Shown here one piece after another: positions 41,902 to 51,155 of a stretch of DNA of 64,000 bases. The notes below the pieces were generated by a model. That model did not search any database and was not told where the DNA came from. It was given only the letters and a program-made list of their open reading frames with translations. This stretch comes from Sporomusa ovata DSM 2662. Lineage in GTDB: Bacteria; Bacillota; Negativicutes; Sporomusales; Sporomusaceae. The stretch is taken from contig NZ_ASXP01000004.1 of NCBI RefSeq assembly GCF_000445445.1, forward strand, positions 558,001-622,000, written 5' to 3'. The first letter of the stretch is position 1, and each line of letters starts with the position of its first letter. Both the position numbers and the translations under genes were made by a program.

Positions 41902-41930
41902 ATTATATCAATATTTGTTAACTTTGTAAA
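41902..41930 (-). promoter_or_regulatory. Promoter of the orphan riboswitch leader
   Basis: TTTACA (41925-41930) - 17 bp - TATAAT (41902-41907) on the minus strand, a near-consensus vegetative promoter. Confidence 0.72.
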
Positions 41931-41998
41931 ATAATTTTCCAAATTTGGGACACAGTTGGGATGGGTTAGTCATCCCTCTCCATATCACCAATATAATT

Positions 41999-42026
41999 AA
42001 AAAACTCCTGCCTAGACAGGAGTCTT
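41999..42026 (-). terminator. Terminator of the ABC transporter gene
   Basis: ACTCCTGTCTAGGCAGGAGT followed by TTTTTAAT on the minus strand, 9 bp after the stop codon at 42035. Confidence 0.88.
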
Positions 42027-42034
42027 TAATTTGT

Positions 42035-43420
42035 CTAACTTCGATGACGTACTTCTATAATACATATTTCTTTTGCGAGTTCATTTAATTTTTCTGATAT
42101 ATTAACAATGTGATTTTTATCTAAATTTGCATCCCACTCATCTAACAATAGTAGTTGAAGCTTACCGCTTTTTTTTATCTCATCTAATGATTCTATGATT
42201 TTTTCGCCAGTGGATAAGCTTTTATTAGAACTGAATTCAAAAAACATATCAGAATGAGGTGGCAAAAGGAAAGCTTTTTCGCTTAACTTTTCCTTTATTA
42301 GAGCAAGAAGTGACGATTTTCCTGTACCATTATCTCCTCGTAAAGTAATTCTTCCCGGACTATAGTCTTGAGTGATATCTTGTATGGAATTAATAGAATC
42401 AATAGTAATAATCGTATTGTCTTTTTCAGCCTTAATCCGATTCCATGAAATAGTGCCAACATTTATGGGTTCTGTAATAATTAAGGCTGATTTTAATCCC
42501 TCAAGGCGCGTTTTTAAACTATTCCAATGCGTTGCATAAGATACAATAAAATTCATACATTGAAATGTTGTAATTTGTCGTGGAAATGTAACAATAAGCA
42601 TACTTAGGAATACTTCATTGCCTATATTTTGGTAGATTAACCACACCAAAGTACCAATTACCGGAAATAAGTTAAGAAACATTGAAATTATGGTTGTCAG
42701 TTCACTAAAAAGTACAGATTTCAAAGCTGACTTTTTTGCATTTTTATATTTATCAATAAAATAATTTTTCCATAAATGTATATTTAATTGATTGCCAATT
42801 AAAATTGAGTCCCAGGCTGGTAATAATGATTGCATCATAGCAGTGCGGTCTTCTTGAGCATGTTTGGCGGAAGAAGTTACTAGCGTTTTTAGACTTTTAA
42901 TAGAAATAGTAATTAAAGGAATAGTTATGGCATAGGCAATCATCAACTTTTTATCAATAATAAAACTAAGAGTTACTATGTTAAAAACTATATTAAAAAA
43001 AGTACCGAGTAAATTTGTAATAAACCCAACAAATTCACTGATCACCAACCATGCCTCATTATTTAAATAAGGCTGTCGTTCTTGTTTGAAATCGATATTA
43101 GTTCTTAATTGGGCTTTTCCCCTAAAAGAAACTGCAAAGATATCAACATACTTTCTAAAAGAACTAAAAGCAGCTTTGCTCTGAAAATAAGTCATTCCGG
43201 AACCTGGAATATGTACTAACGATAACGACAGTATAAATAAAACTAACCACAATGAAAGATCTTGTTTTAATACGACTGCTTGACTCAATTTAGCTATCCA
43301 TAAGGTTGAAGATGCGACTATTGCTTGTTGGATAAGAATGCATAGTATCATTAAACAAGAACTTTTATTAATAAAAATAAACATATTAAATTTTTTCATT
43401 TTAGGGCAGACTCTGTTCAA
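42035..43420 (-). CDS. ABC transporter half-molecule (membrane domain plus ATPase)
   Basis: 461 residues. Membrane segments at about 10-70 and 125-290 form an exporter-type transmembrane domain. The ATPase at about 320-461 has Walker A GDNGTGKSSLL, signature LSTGE (in place of LSGGQ), Walker B LQLLLLDEWDANLD and switch His in EVRHRS. The Walker B Glu is replaced by Trp if LLLDEW is read as D-E, so I take DE as intact. The ATPase is short, ending just after the H-loop. It starts at TTG 43420 (overlapping the upstream gene by 20 bp) or ATG 43399. Base composition is more AT-rich than its neighbours. It is coupled to the secreted repeat protein at 43401; cargo unknown. Confidence 0.8.
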   Translation of the reverse strand: MNRVCPKMKKFNMFIFINKSSCLMILCILIQQAIVASSTLWIAKLSQAVVLKQDLSLWLVLFILSLSLVHIPGSGMTYFQSKAAFSSFRKYVDIFAVSFRGKAQLRTNIDFKQERQPYLNNEAWLVISEFVGFITNLLGTFFNIVFNIVTLSFIIDKKLMIAYAITIPLITISIKSLKTLVTSSAKHAQEDRTAMMQSLLPAWDSILIGNQLNIHLWKNYFIDKYKNAKKSALKSVLFSELTTIISMFLNLFPVIGTLVWLIYQNIGNEVFLSMLIVTFPRQITTFQCMNFIVSYATHWNSLKTRLEGLKSALIITEPINVGTISWNRIKAEKDNTIITIDSINSIQDITQDYSPGRITLRGDNGTGKSSLLALIKEKLSEKAFLLPPHSDMFFEFSSNKSLSTGEKIIESLDEIKKSGKLQLLLLDEWDANLDKNHIVNISEKLNELAKEICIIEVRHRS

Positions 43421-44213
43421 ATTTAACCTTCATCTTAGCTTCGCCTATTTCATTAAACTCAACAGCTGAGCCTGCAGAAAAACCTTTGTGCGTTCCAGCT
43501 TCAGCTAACAGCACTACATCTTCTTTTACTGTTCCGGAAGTCAGTTCTCCTTTTTCATTGAACGTAACGGTTTTTCCCTTACTAAATTTAATAAATCCTG
43601 CAGAATTATCTCCTTTGAGAAGCTTTTGCCAGCCAACCGGGCGCAGATATGTATCCTCATCCAAAGTACCGGATAAAACCGCACCCGAGTTGAAAAACGT
43701 CAGAATGGTATCACTCTTGAAAGTCACAAAACCATATTTTTCGTCTACCAAACGAACCGTAGCCTTATTCGCTATTGTCCCAGAGATAACATCTCCCTGT
43801 TCACTAAAAAGCACCTCTGTTCCACCTTTATAAAGCAAGTGTCCGTAACCCGGAATGCTCACAGCATAATCGTTGTTGAAAAACGGATGGTAATAAAAAT
43901 GATGGTAATATGGTCCAAAATCAGTATGGACAGTTGTATAGTAATAGTCATTAATCACCCGGTTCCAGCCACGCGGCGCCAGCAAAGTGTCCTTGTCAAT
44001 TGTCCCGGAAACAACTTCCTCTTGTTCATTCAAATTGATGCTGGTATTTTTTTTGAATTGAATAGAATCACCGACACCCCATCCCTGCGGATGAAGTTTA
44101 GTATCTTTCGATAAAATTCTGGTTTCAGCACAAACATCAGGCATTGTCACAGCAAGAGTTACCCCACACACAATTATGCATACTAATAAACGAGCAACAA
44201 AGCGAACAATCAT
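43401..44213 (-). CDS. Secreted protein with repeated SGT motifs (270 aa)
   Basis: A signal peptide (LLVCIIVCGVTLAVTMPDVCA) is followed by five to six imperfect repeats built on FNExGEVxSGTIxxDTLLxPxGW, e.g. EEVVSGTIDKDTLLAPRGW, GAVLSGTLDEDTYLRPVGW and GELTSGTVKEDVVL. This suggests a beta-strand repeat scaffold, somewhat like MORN or WG repeats. I do not recognise a named family. ATG 44213 has AAGGGG upstream and an extended -10 promoter at 44245. It overlaps the ABC gene, so the transporter may handle this protein or its ligand. A decayed paralogue is at 3356-3445. Confidence 0.75.
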   Translation of the reverse strand: MIVRFVARLLVCIIVCGVTLAVTMPDVCAETRILSKDTKLHPQGWGVGDSIQFKKNTSINLNEQEEVVSGTIDKDTLLAPRGWNRVINDYYYTTVHTDFGPYYHHFYYHPFFNNDYAVSIPGYGHLLYKGGTEVLFSEQGDVISGTIANKATVRLVDEKYGFVTFKSDTILTFFNSGAVLSGTLDEDTYLRPVGWQKLLKGDNSAGFIKFSKGKTVTFNEKGELTSGTVKEDVVLLAEAGTHKGFSAGSAVEFNEIGEAKMKVKFEQSLP

Positions 44214-44244
44214 AGTTCATCATCCCCTTGTAATCTTTTCCTTT

Positions 44245-44250
44245 ATTATA
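44245..44250 (-). promoter_or_regulatory. Extended -10 promoter
   Basis: TGCTATAAT on the minus strand, 32 bp upstream of the start at 44213. No good -35 is present. The same sequence occurs at 3428-3433. Confidence 0.6.
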
Positions 44251-44281
44251 GCAAATTGTCAGCTAAATAAATGCTTTTAAA

Positions 44282-45448
44282 CTATAATTCTCTGCACTTT
44301 TCCCTGATAATTGTCAGCAGCACAGACTGCCAGGCTTTTAAGCAAGAATCAATGCAAGTGCCAATAATCACCGGCGCTTCCACACCGTATTTGGTGGCGG
44401 CTGCCGTAAGCAGTTCATTAGCAGCCTGCCGCACTTCGATACCTGACAATAGTTCCCACTGGAGTTCATCCAAAAGGTGCACATATAAAGCGGCATAGGT
44501 CACTAAGTAATTGTCGCTGTCGATTTGATGCAGTACATCGAGAAACTTGGGTTTAATCACCGCCTTGCCGGTATTGCCGGCATAAGCCTGCCAAAGATTT
44601 TCTTCCAATATTCCATACCGTTTGAACCTGCGTAACATACTGTGCTGTTGGCGTGGCGACAAACCTGTCTGCTTACCTAAAGCCTCTTTGACCGCCGGCA
44701 ATACTGTCCTGCCAATTAGTTCTCCCAGCTTAGAATGCTTGCCGGCACTTTCCAGGTATAGCGGCGAGGCGGGATTAGCAACAACAATGGTCTGATCAGT
44801 CCCTGAACCGGTAGCCAAACCTGTCGAATAATTACTGCCTGCCATAAGTTCCTGCAATGCAGCCGTTTTAGCCTCAGTACAAGTAACCATCGCCCGGTTT
44901 AGGATACCTGGCGGCAAATCAGCGTCAATAACCAGAATAATATTGATGGTACCGGGTTTTTCCAGGGTGCTTTTAGCAATAGGTTTAAAATAATCTGCCG
45001 GATCGCCAACCCGCCCGCCATTGACCTCAATCCCACCGGTGACAATGGCCGTTACTGTCAGGTTTTGATAACACTCCGTATGTATTGCCACATTCTCCAT
45101 CGAAGCCGCCGTCCCCATCCCAGCGGTTGTCGCCGGGTCCAGGCCGATTTCCTCAGTAATAATCCGCATGTGCTCCTGATAGGTGGGTGCCCGCATGGTG
45201 CACTCCATCCCCGCCCCAGGATTGCAGTCATTATTAAACACGGCTGTCAGGTCTTCCCGGTAGCCGCCATTGACAATAGCGGTACTACTCACTTTGCGCG
45301 GCTGCTCAAATGGGATAACAATGCTTTTATAATACCTATAGACAGAATCACCGGTAGCTAAAACGCAAAGTTTCAAAGCCTGTTCCCTCCCATGTATCCA
45401 AAAGCTCAAAATTCCACCCTCTTTACAGCGGTAATACCGCAAATTCAT
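44282..45448 (-). CDS. cbiZ: Adenosylcobinamide amidohydrolase (CbiZ)
   Basis: CbiZ cleaves the aminopropanol side chain of adenosylcobinamide or pseudocobalamin-type corrinoids to adenosylcobyric acid, letting the cell replace the lower ligand. The family motifs are clear: TAAGMGTAASMENVAI, GGIEVNGGRVGDPADY, GTINIILVIDADLPPG, EAKTAALQELMAGS and LATGSGTDQTIVVAN. At 388 residues it is longer than a minimal CbiZ domain; the C-terminal third (PRQQHSMLRRFKRYGI…) looks helical. The frame opens at 45448, overlapping the nitrilase stop by 26 bp; TTG 45409 (GAGGGTGG upstream) is a good alternative start. Last gene of the cobN operon. Confidence 0.9.
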   Translation of the reverse strand: MNLRYYRCKEGGILSFWIHGREQALKLCVLATGDSVYRYYKSIVIPFEQPRKVSSTAIVNGGYREDLTAVFNNDCNPGAGMECTMRAPTYQEHMRIITEEIGLDPATTAGMGTAASMENVAIHTECYQNLTVTAIVTGGIEVNGGRVGDPADYFKPIAKSTLEKPGTINIILVIDADLPPGILNRAMVTCTEAKTAALQELMAGSNYSTGLATGSGTDQTIVVANPASPLYLESAGKHSKLGELIGRTVLPAVKEALGKQTGLSPRQQHSMLRRFKRYGILEENLWQAYAGNTGKAVIKPKFLDVLHQIDSDNYLVTYAALYVHLLDELQWELLSGIEVRQAANELLTAAATKYGVEAPVIIGTCIDSCLKAWQSVLLTIIREKCREL

Positions 45449-46196
45449 TTACCCAGGGGCATTGTTTATTAAAATCCCATTCAAATAAGAGTACGGCAGG
45501 ATCACCACTATATTCCAGTCGCATTTCACCGTCGACGACGACCGCGCTCTGGGCGTGAGTAAAGTCCAGTCGTTCCTGTTTTCCTGTCTGATTGCACACC
45601 CACAATGCCCGTTTGCTGACAGCTGAAGCCTTTTTCCAGGCGTTTTCCGGCGGACCGCCGCAGCTATTGGGCGGCCAGGCAGCAGGCACGACAATGATGT
45701 CGGCACCTTTGTCGGCCAGCGCAACGGCATTCTCTTCATACCAGGAATCGGCACAGATTAAGATACCTGCCTTCCTGTCACCGCACATTATTGGCTCCAG
45801 CTGCTCGCCTTTATTTGCCCAGCCTTCTGACACACCGCTATGAGCCTGTTTTTTCCGGTGACGACCCAGTACGTTGCCGTCAGGACCGATAACCAGACAA
45901 CTATTATAATACTTGCTGCTTTCCTCGTCCTGCTCAGCACAGCAGAGAAATACGGTTACCTGCCTCTCGGCGGCCAGCTTTTGAATCGGTTCCACCGTTA
46001 TTGATGGCTGAATAGGTATCTCAATAGGTTTGGTCTCTCGTTCACAAGCAAAGAAATATCCTTGCACAGCTGTCTCTGGCGTAACAATCCATCTGGCTCC
46101 CACTCCCGCTGCCAAGCGGATGCTCTGGCTTAAAATTTCCAGGTTGCGGCTCTCTGGTCCGCCGCTAACATCTACATGCAGTAACGCAACTTTCAT
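45423..46196 (-). CDS. Nitrilase-superfamily carbon-nitrogen hydrolase
   Basis: 257 residues with the Glu-Lys-Cys triad of the nitrilase fold: E41 in TPETAVQGY, Lys 115/116 in GRHRKKQAHSG, C148 in AGILICADSWYE. These enzymes split amides or nitriles. The gene overlaps the radical SAM gene by 32 bp and cbiZ by 26 bp, so translation of the three is tightly coupled. An amidase acting on corrinoid side-chain amides would fit, but no substrate can be read from the sequence. No signal peptide. Confidence 0.87.
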   Translation of the reverse strand: MKVALLHVDVSGGPESRNLEILSQSIRLAAGVGARWIVTPETAVQGYFFACERETKPIEIPIQPSITVEPIQKLAAERQVTVFLCCAEQDEESSKYYNSCLVIGPDGNVLGRHRKKQAHSGVSEGWANKGEQLEPIMCGDRKAGILICADSWYEENAVALADKGADIIVVPAAWPPNSCGGPPENAWKKASAVSKRALWVCNQTGKQERLDFTHAQSAVVVDGEMRLEYSGDPAVLLFEWDFNKQCPWVNEFAVLPL

Positions 46197-47244
46197 GCCC
46201 CATTCTCCCCTGTCCCTGATGTTCTAAATACCATTCTATTGCTACCTGTTTTAACGCACATTCAGCGGCATACCCCTGCTTGCCGCAATTGGCTCCATGC
46301 CAGCGGGCAAAGCAGGCACCGCCGCACAAAGAAAACGAAGGGCATGTTTTGCAAAAACTCATGCCGCCTTGAATCAAAGCTGCCACCTTGCGCTGTTTGA
46401 CTGTATCCAATCCTGTTGTCACATGTCCTAAATAGAAATCCGGATTGCCTGCCAGCGAAGCGCAGGCATATAAGCTACCCTGGGCATCAACAAAAGCAGC
46501 TTCGCCGTTCATGGCATGACAATGAGCAAAGCCCTGTATTTGGCTGTTAGCCAGTGCAGCTACTCGTTCAAGCGGGGAAAATAGCATAGATTTACCTGTC
46601 TGTTTAGCCAAGCGTTCCGCTGTCTGAAACGCTGCTTTTACCCCTTGCCATACAGCTTCAGACGAAGGTGCCGCCATCTCGCCGCCCCGCCCTTGGGCGC
46701 GTAACAGGTCAAAACCAATCCGCCGGATATTTCCCAAGTAATAGGCCATTTCCACAATGCCACTCAGCTTATCTACATTTTCATTGGTAACAACAGTGGT
46801 TATCCCGGTAGCAATGCCCTGCACTGCCAGTTGACCGGCACCATTCAAAATCTGCCAACAGGTTCCCCTGCCATCAGGCAGGCAGCGCTGCCTGTCATTA
46901 CTATCCGGCCGCCCGTCCAGGCTGATCCCGATACCCACCTGACCGGCTTTCAGAACAGCTGCCTTTTCTTTGGTCATGAGTGAGGCGTTGGTTTGCAGCT
47001 GCATAATAGCAGGCAGGCCATTCTCTCTTACATAGCGGATAACCTCCTGCATTACAGGAAAATTAAGTAACGGTTCGCCACCGCTGAACTGCAGTACAAA
47101 GGCCTGCCCATCTGCGGCCGCCAGTTCTACGGCAGCAATGGCAGTAGCAGCGGTCATGCTTTCTGCCGGATGCTCATGAGCATAACAATACTTGCAGGCA
47201 AAATTGCATTGTCCGGTCAGACTGAGTATTAACATTTTTACCAT
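46165..47244 (-). CDS. Radical SAM protein with SPASM-like cysteine-rich C-terminus
   Basis: 359 residues. The radical SAM cluster motif CNFACKYC (C13, C17, C20) is followed by the glycine-rich FSGGEPLLNF and a C-terminal Cys cluster (ACASLAG, FCKTCPSFSLCGGACF, GANCGKQGYAAEC) typical of SPASM/anSME-like enzymes that modify peptides or proteins or carry extra FeS clusters. It lies 5 bp after cobN. The substrate is unknown; a role in corrinoid remodelling or in maturing a protein of this operon is inference. Confidence 0.88.
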   Translation of the reverse strand: MVKMLILSLTGQCNFACKYCYAHEHPAESMTAATAIAAVELAAADGQAFVLQFSGGEPLLNFPVMQEVIRYVRENGLPAIMQLQTNASLMTKEKAAVLKAGQVGIGISLDGRPDSNDRQRCLPDGRGTCWQILNGAGQLAVQGIATGITTVVTNENVDKLSGIVEMAYYLGNIRRIGFDLLRAQGRGGEMAAPSSEAVWQGVKAAFQTAERLAKQTGKSMLFSPLERVAALANSQIQGFAHCHAMNGEAAFVDAQGSLYACASLAGNPDFYLGHVTTGLDTVKQRKVAALIQGGMSFCKTCPSFSLCGGACFARWHGANCGKQGYAAECALKQVAIEWYLEHQGQGRMGHESCVTACRC

Positions 47245-47249
47245 AATGC

Positions 47250-50200
47250 TTACCTGTCACTCCGTTCTTCCAGTTCACCGTCAATATCCAGATAGATTTG
47301 CTGTAATTCTTGTTTGGTCTTGTCGTCGGCCTGCCACAAGCCGCGTTGTTCGGCCTCTAATAGTTTTTCGGCAATCCGCTGCAGCGCCCAGGGATTTACA
47401 TCCTGCATCCACTCCCGCGTGTCCTGGTCAATGGCATATTTTTCTGCCAAGCCCTGGTACATCCAGTCTTCCATGACAGCGCTGGTGGCATCCCATTCAT
47501 AGCAATGAGCCACCACCGCCGCCAAGTCGGACGCGCCTTTGTAACCATGCTGCTTCATACCTTCAATATATTTGGGATTCATCGTCTCCCCACGGAACAG
47601 CCGTTTAAATTCTTCCTCCAAACTCCGCAGCCTGACTTGCCGGCGGTTGGAGCTGTCGCCACAGTACGAGCGCGGCGCCGCGCCTTTTAGGCTGCGAACA
47701 GCAGCAATCATGCCGCCATGGTAGGAGTTAAAATCATCTGAGTTAAGCATATGAACTTCCCGGTTATCTTCATTTTTTACAGTAACATCCAGGCTTGCCA
47801 GGCGGCGGCTAAACAGCTCCGGCACAAAGGCGCCGCTGCTCTTAGCACCATAGGCATGGGCGCCCCAGCGTACATATACCTTAGCCAAGTCGTCGATTGT
47901 CTCCCAATTCTTTTCTTCCAGCAGATGGCTGACACCGGCGCCATAGCTGCCTGGCGGGCAGCCAAATATCCGGTAGCAGGCCTGTTCCCAGGCAGCAGGC
48001 GTCTCCATGCCTTGCTCTGTTAACAGCTCCGAGTCTGCCAGCACATGCTTGCGAATATAGTTAGCTTCACTGCTTTCTTCCAGATTAGCCACAAGACTGA
48101 CGGCCTTATCCAACCATTTTACCGGCATAGGCATGGTGTCGCGGAACAAGCCGCCAATGCGGGCGGTCACATCAATTCGTGGCCGTTTAAGTTCTGCCAG
48201 TGGAATAACCTCTAAATCAACAACCCGCTGACTGCCCCGCTGCCATACCGGACGTACGCCTAAGAAATACAGAAATTCAGCAATACACTGCCCATGGCTG
48301 CGCATATTGGAGCCGCTCCAGAAAATCATGCCAATGTTTTCCGGGTAATGGCCCTCGTCGGCAATATAGCGCTCAATCACACTATCTCCCAAGGTCTGAC
48401 CCAGCTCCCAGGCAGCCGGTGTTGGCAGGATACGGGGATCAACTCCATAGAAATTACGGCCTGTCGGCAAAATATCGGCCATGCCGCTGGTGGGTGCACC
48501 TGCCGGACCGGGTTCAACAAACCGGTCTTCTAAGGCGGCCAGCAAATTGGTAATTTCCTGCTCGGTCTTATTTAAATCAGGAATGAGTGTCTGGCAAATA
48601 TACCGCGCCGTTTGCCGCAGCTGCTCTTTAAGCTCAGAACTGGTTCCGGCCGCCCAGGGCAACCCGGTCACCAACTCAGCCCCGGTCAGTGCAAAGTCAT
48701 GGTCATACAGCCAGACAACGGCTTCCCGGCATTGCCGGCCAATTTCGTCAATTAAGGCACCGCAGGTTTTGCTGCCGTCCGGCAAGAGTTTACCGCTCTG
48801 AGCCAGCAGTTCATAGTAATCATAGCCCTGGATAGCAGCTATTGTTTCTGTGAGAGACGGCGTTTCTCCATTAGCCAGCCGGGTTAAGGCCAACAAGTAT
48901 TCTATCAGCGTATCGCCTGTCGGCGGACAGCCAAGAACATGCAAGCCTACCCGGATTTGCATATTTTTAATATCGGTAATATAGCCGTGCAGCCGCTGAA
49001 TATAATCGGCAAAGACTTCGTTCTCTGCCTGGCCCAGATCAGCCTGCAGATTGGCTTCCACAACCTTTTCTTTAATCAGATTAGCCACTACTTCGGTATT
49101 GTCCGGCTGATTTTGGGCAAAATGACAGTATTCATCAAGCAGCTTTTCCAGCTCTGCCAATTGATCATAAGTGCCCGACTGACTCATCGGCGGCGGCAAA
49201 TGACCAATCAGGCAAGCCGCGCCGCGCCGTTTGGCCTGTATGCCTTCACCAACAATGGTAATAAGATACGGATATACATTAGGTAAATCACCAATAGCCA
49301 AATCCGGATAGCAGGTGTTCGATAGCCCGGCCCCTTTGCCTGGCAGCCACTCCAGCGTGCCATGGGTGCCAACATGCACAACCGCGTCAGCCTGCCAGAT
49401 ATCGCGAACCCAGTAATAATACGCCAGATAATGATGGGTGGGGGCACAGTCCGGTGAATGATACAATTTGCCAGGGTCTTCACCAAAGCCGCGTGGCGGC
49501 TGTACGGTAATGAAAATATTACCGTTTAGCATACCGGGTACTACTAATTTCCCCTCATAGTTAAATACATCACCAGGAGGTTCGCCCCAGTCCTTACGAA
49601 GCTGTGCTTGCGTCCCCGGCTCAAGTCCGTCGAACCACTGGCGATACTGCTCACTTGTCACCTTGCCAGGTGCTTGTTCCACCATCGCCTCAGACAAATA
49701 ACGACGGTCATTAGTGGCAGCGGACAGCAAACTATCCATAAGTGCCCGGCTGTCAGGGGGAATGTTATCCACTTGATAGCCCCGCTCAGCCATGCGTTCT
49801 AAGAGCAGCCTGATGCTGGCCGGTGAGTCCAGGCCCTGAGCATTGCCAATGTGCGAGTTAGTGGGCGGATAATTATGAAAAATAATAGCAATTTTCTTTT
49901 CGCTATTGGCTTTACGCCGCAGGTTGGCCCATTTGGCAGCTTTAGACGCCACTCGTTTAATTCGCTCCGGAAGGATTTGATACTTTGTTGTACCATCAGG
50001 CATTTGCTCTTTCCCGGCTATGGGTACAGCATGAATAACTCCGTCAAACTCGGGCATAGCAATACTGCAGGAAATTTCCATCGGCGTTAGTCCTTCGATA
50101 CTGTTTTGCCAAGCTTCGCGGGATCGCAGTAATACATAGGCCTGCAAAACCGGTACTCCTAAATTGTATAAAAATTTGGGGTCAACCGGCTTTCCCACAG

Positions 50201-50966
50201 TTAGCGAAAACTTAAATGTGTTAATCAAAACGTCAATAACAACCATGCCTTGCTCATAAAAAAATGCGTTTACGGCTTCATTGACGCCAGGCGCATTCAA
50301 TTCCACATTGCGCGCCCAATGACTAAAAACAGCAATGACATTAAGGCCTTTGGCTTCAATTTCCTGAATCAATTCTGTCTGATAGGTCAAATCTGCCCAT
50401 ATCCATTCATCCCGTGGAAAAATAATGCCGACAGTAGCCCGTTCCGGCTGGCAATATAATTGCCGGTATTCTTCCATGTCAGTAAAAATTTTGTCAGCCC
50501 GGGGATGAAAAATGCCATTCCATAACAGTTGCTGAGGTGGTTTACACGTACAAAGTTCCTGACAATATTGGTTATTTAGCCACAGCCAGAAATTGCGGTA
50601 GTTATCAATCCCGCTATATGATAAGTATTGGCGCATCGTGTTTCGGTCTTTTGGAGTTACGCCGCCCAGCGTATCTTCTGGATGCACTTCAGTGGCCAAC
50701 ATAGCATGGGTAATCTTATTATTGCGTAAAAATTCAGTCCCCTGTTTAAGAAAACACGTATCGCGTCCCATTCCCATCCAGGAAAACAGTACAATGTCAC
50801 TGTCAGCAAATTTTTGTTGCCAATCTGCATTCCAGGTCATGCTGTCGCTTAAAAAAACAACACAGCCTTCATTAGGCAGATGTCCCTCCTTAACGAGTTG
50901 ACTTCTGGCCTTTTCTAGCATGACACATTGACGGTCAATATTAGTCATAAATACTATGCGTCCCAT
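47250..50966 (-). CDS. cobN: Cobaltochelatase subunit CobN (or CobN-like chelatase)
   Basis: 1238 residues, the normal CobN length. Diagnostic stretches include FHNYPPTNSHIGNAQGLDSPAS, VVHVGTHGTLEWLPGKGAGLS, GMIFWSGSNMRSHGQCIAEF, LGVRPVW and RIGGLFRDTMP. CobN is the large porphyrin-binding subunit of the ATP-dependent cobalt chelatase and a relative of BchH/ChlH. No CobS/CobT or ChlI/ChlD partner is in the window. A cobalamin riboswitch with terminator lies upstream, so it is B12-repressed. ATG 50966 has AGGAGG nearby. First gene of the operon cobN - radical SAM - nitrilase - cbiZ. Confidence 0.92.
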   Translation of the reverse strand: MGRIVFMTNIDRQCVMLEKARSQLVKEGHLPNEGCVVFLSDSMTWNADWQQKFADSDIVLFSWMGMGRDTCFLKQGTEFLRNNKITHAMLATEVHPEDTLGGVTPKDRNTMRQYLSYSGIDNYRNFWLWLNNQYCQELCTCKPPQQLLWNGIFHPRADKIFTDMEEYRQLYCQPERATVGIIFPRDEWIWADLTYQTELIQEIEAKGLNVIAVFSHWARNVELNAPGVNEAVNAFFYEQGMVVIDVLINTFKFSLTVGKPVDPKFLYNLGVPVLQAYVLLRSREAWQNSIEGLTPMEISCSIAMPEFDGVIHAVPIAGKEQMPDGTTKYQILPERIKRVASKAAKWANLRRKANSEKKIAIIFHNYPPTNSHIGNAQGLDSPASIRLLLERMAERGYQVDNIPPDSRALMDSLLSAATNDRRYLSEAMVEQAPGKVTSEQYRQWFDGLEPGTQAQLRKDWGEPPGDVFNYEGKLVVPGMLNGNIFITVQPPRGFGEDPGKLYHSPDCAPTHHYLAYYYWVRDIWQADAVVHVGTHGTLEWLPGKGAGLSNTCYPDLAIGDLPNVYPYLITIVGEGIQAKRRGAACLIGHLPPPMSQSGTYDQLAELEKLLDEYCHFAQNQPDNTEVVANLIKEKVVEANLQADLGQAENEVFADYIQRLHGYITDIKNMQIRVGLHVLGCPPTGDTLIEYLLALTRLANGETPSLTETIAAIQGYDYYELLAQSGKLLPDGSKTCGALIDEIGRQCREAVVWLYDHDFALTGAELVTGLPWAAGTSSELKEQLRQTARYICQTLIPDLNKTEQEITNLLAALEDRFVEPGPAGAPTSGMADILPTGRNFYGVDPRILPTPAAWELGQTLGDSVIERYIADEGHYPENIGMIFWSGSNMRSHGQCIAEFLYFLGVRPVWQRGSQRVVDLEVIPLAELKRPRIDVTARIGGLFRDTMPMPVKWLDKAVSLVANLEESSEANYIRKHVLADSELLTEQGMETPAAWEQACYRIFGCPPGSYGAGVSHLLEEKNWETIDDLAKVYVRWGAHAYGAKSSGAFVPELFSRRLASLDVTVKNEDNREVHMLNSDDFNSYHGGMIAAVRSLKGAAPRSYCGDSSNRRQVRLRSLEEEFKRLFRGETMNPKYIEGMKQHGYKGASDLAAVVAHCYEWDATSAVMEDWMYQGLAEKYAIDQDTREWMQDVNPWALQRIAEKLLEAEQRGLWQADDKTKQELQQIYLDIDGELEERSDR

Positions 50967-51059
50967 ATGCCCCTCCTCGCCCTTATCGCTAATCTGCTAT
51001 TCATTCCTAAAATACTCGAAGGCTACAATCTCTCCTAATCCATTTAATTGCATATAGAA

Positions 51060-51094
51060 ATAGACCTCCCTTTATATAAATAAAGGAAGGTCTC
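51060..51094 (-). terminator. Second hairpin downstream of the cobN riboswitch
   Basis: GACCTTCCTTTAT and ATAAAGGGAGGTC pair over about 13 bp with one mismatch, followed by TATTTCT on the minus strand. It could be a backup terminator or a leader structure ahead of cobN. Confidence 0.55.
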
Positions 51095-51102
51095 GTAAGC
51101 TA

Positions 51103-51134
51103 ATAAAAAGCTCCTGATAGTAAACATATCAGGA
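51103..51134 (-). terminator. Riboswitch-linked terminator of cobN
   Basis: CTCCTGATAGTAAACATATC region: TTCCTGATATG…ACTATCAGGAG then CTTTTTATTA on the minus strand. Confidence 0.8.
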
Positions 51135-51155
51135 ACGAATTCAGCCAAAATTGCT

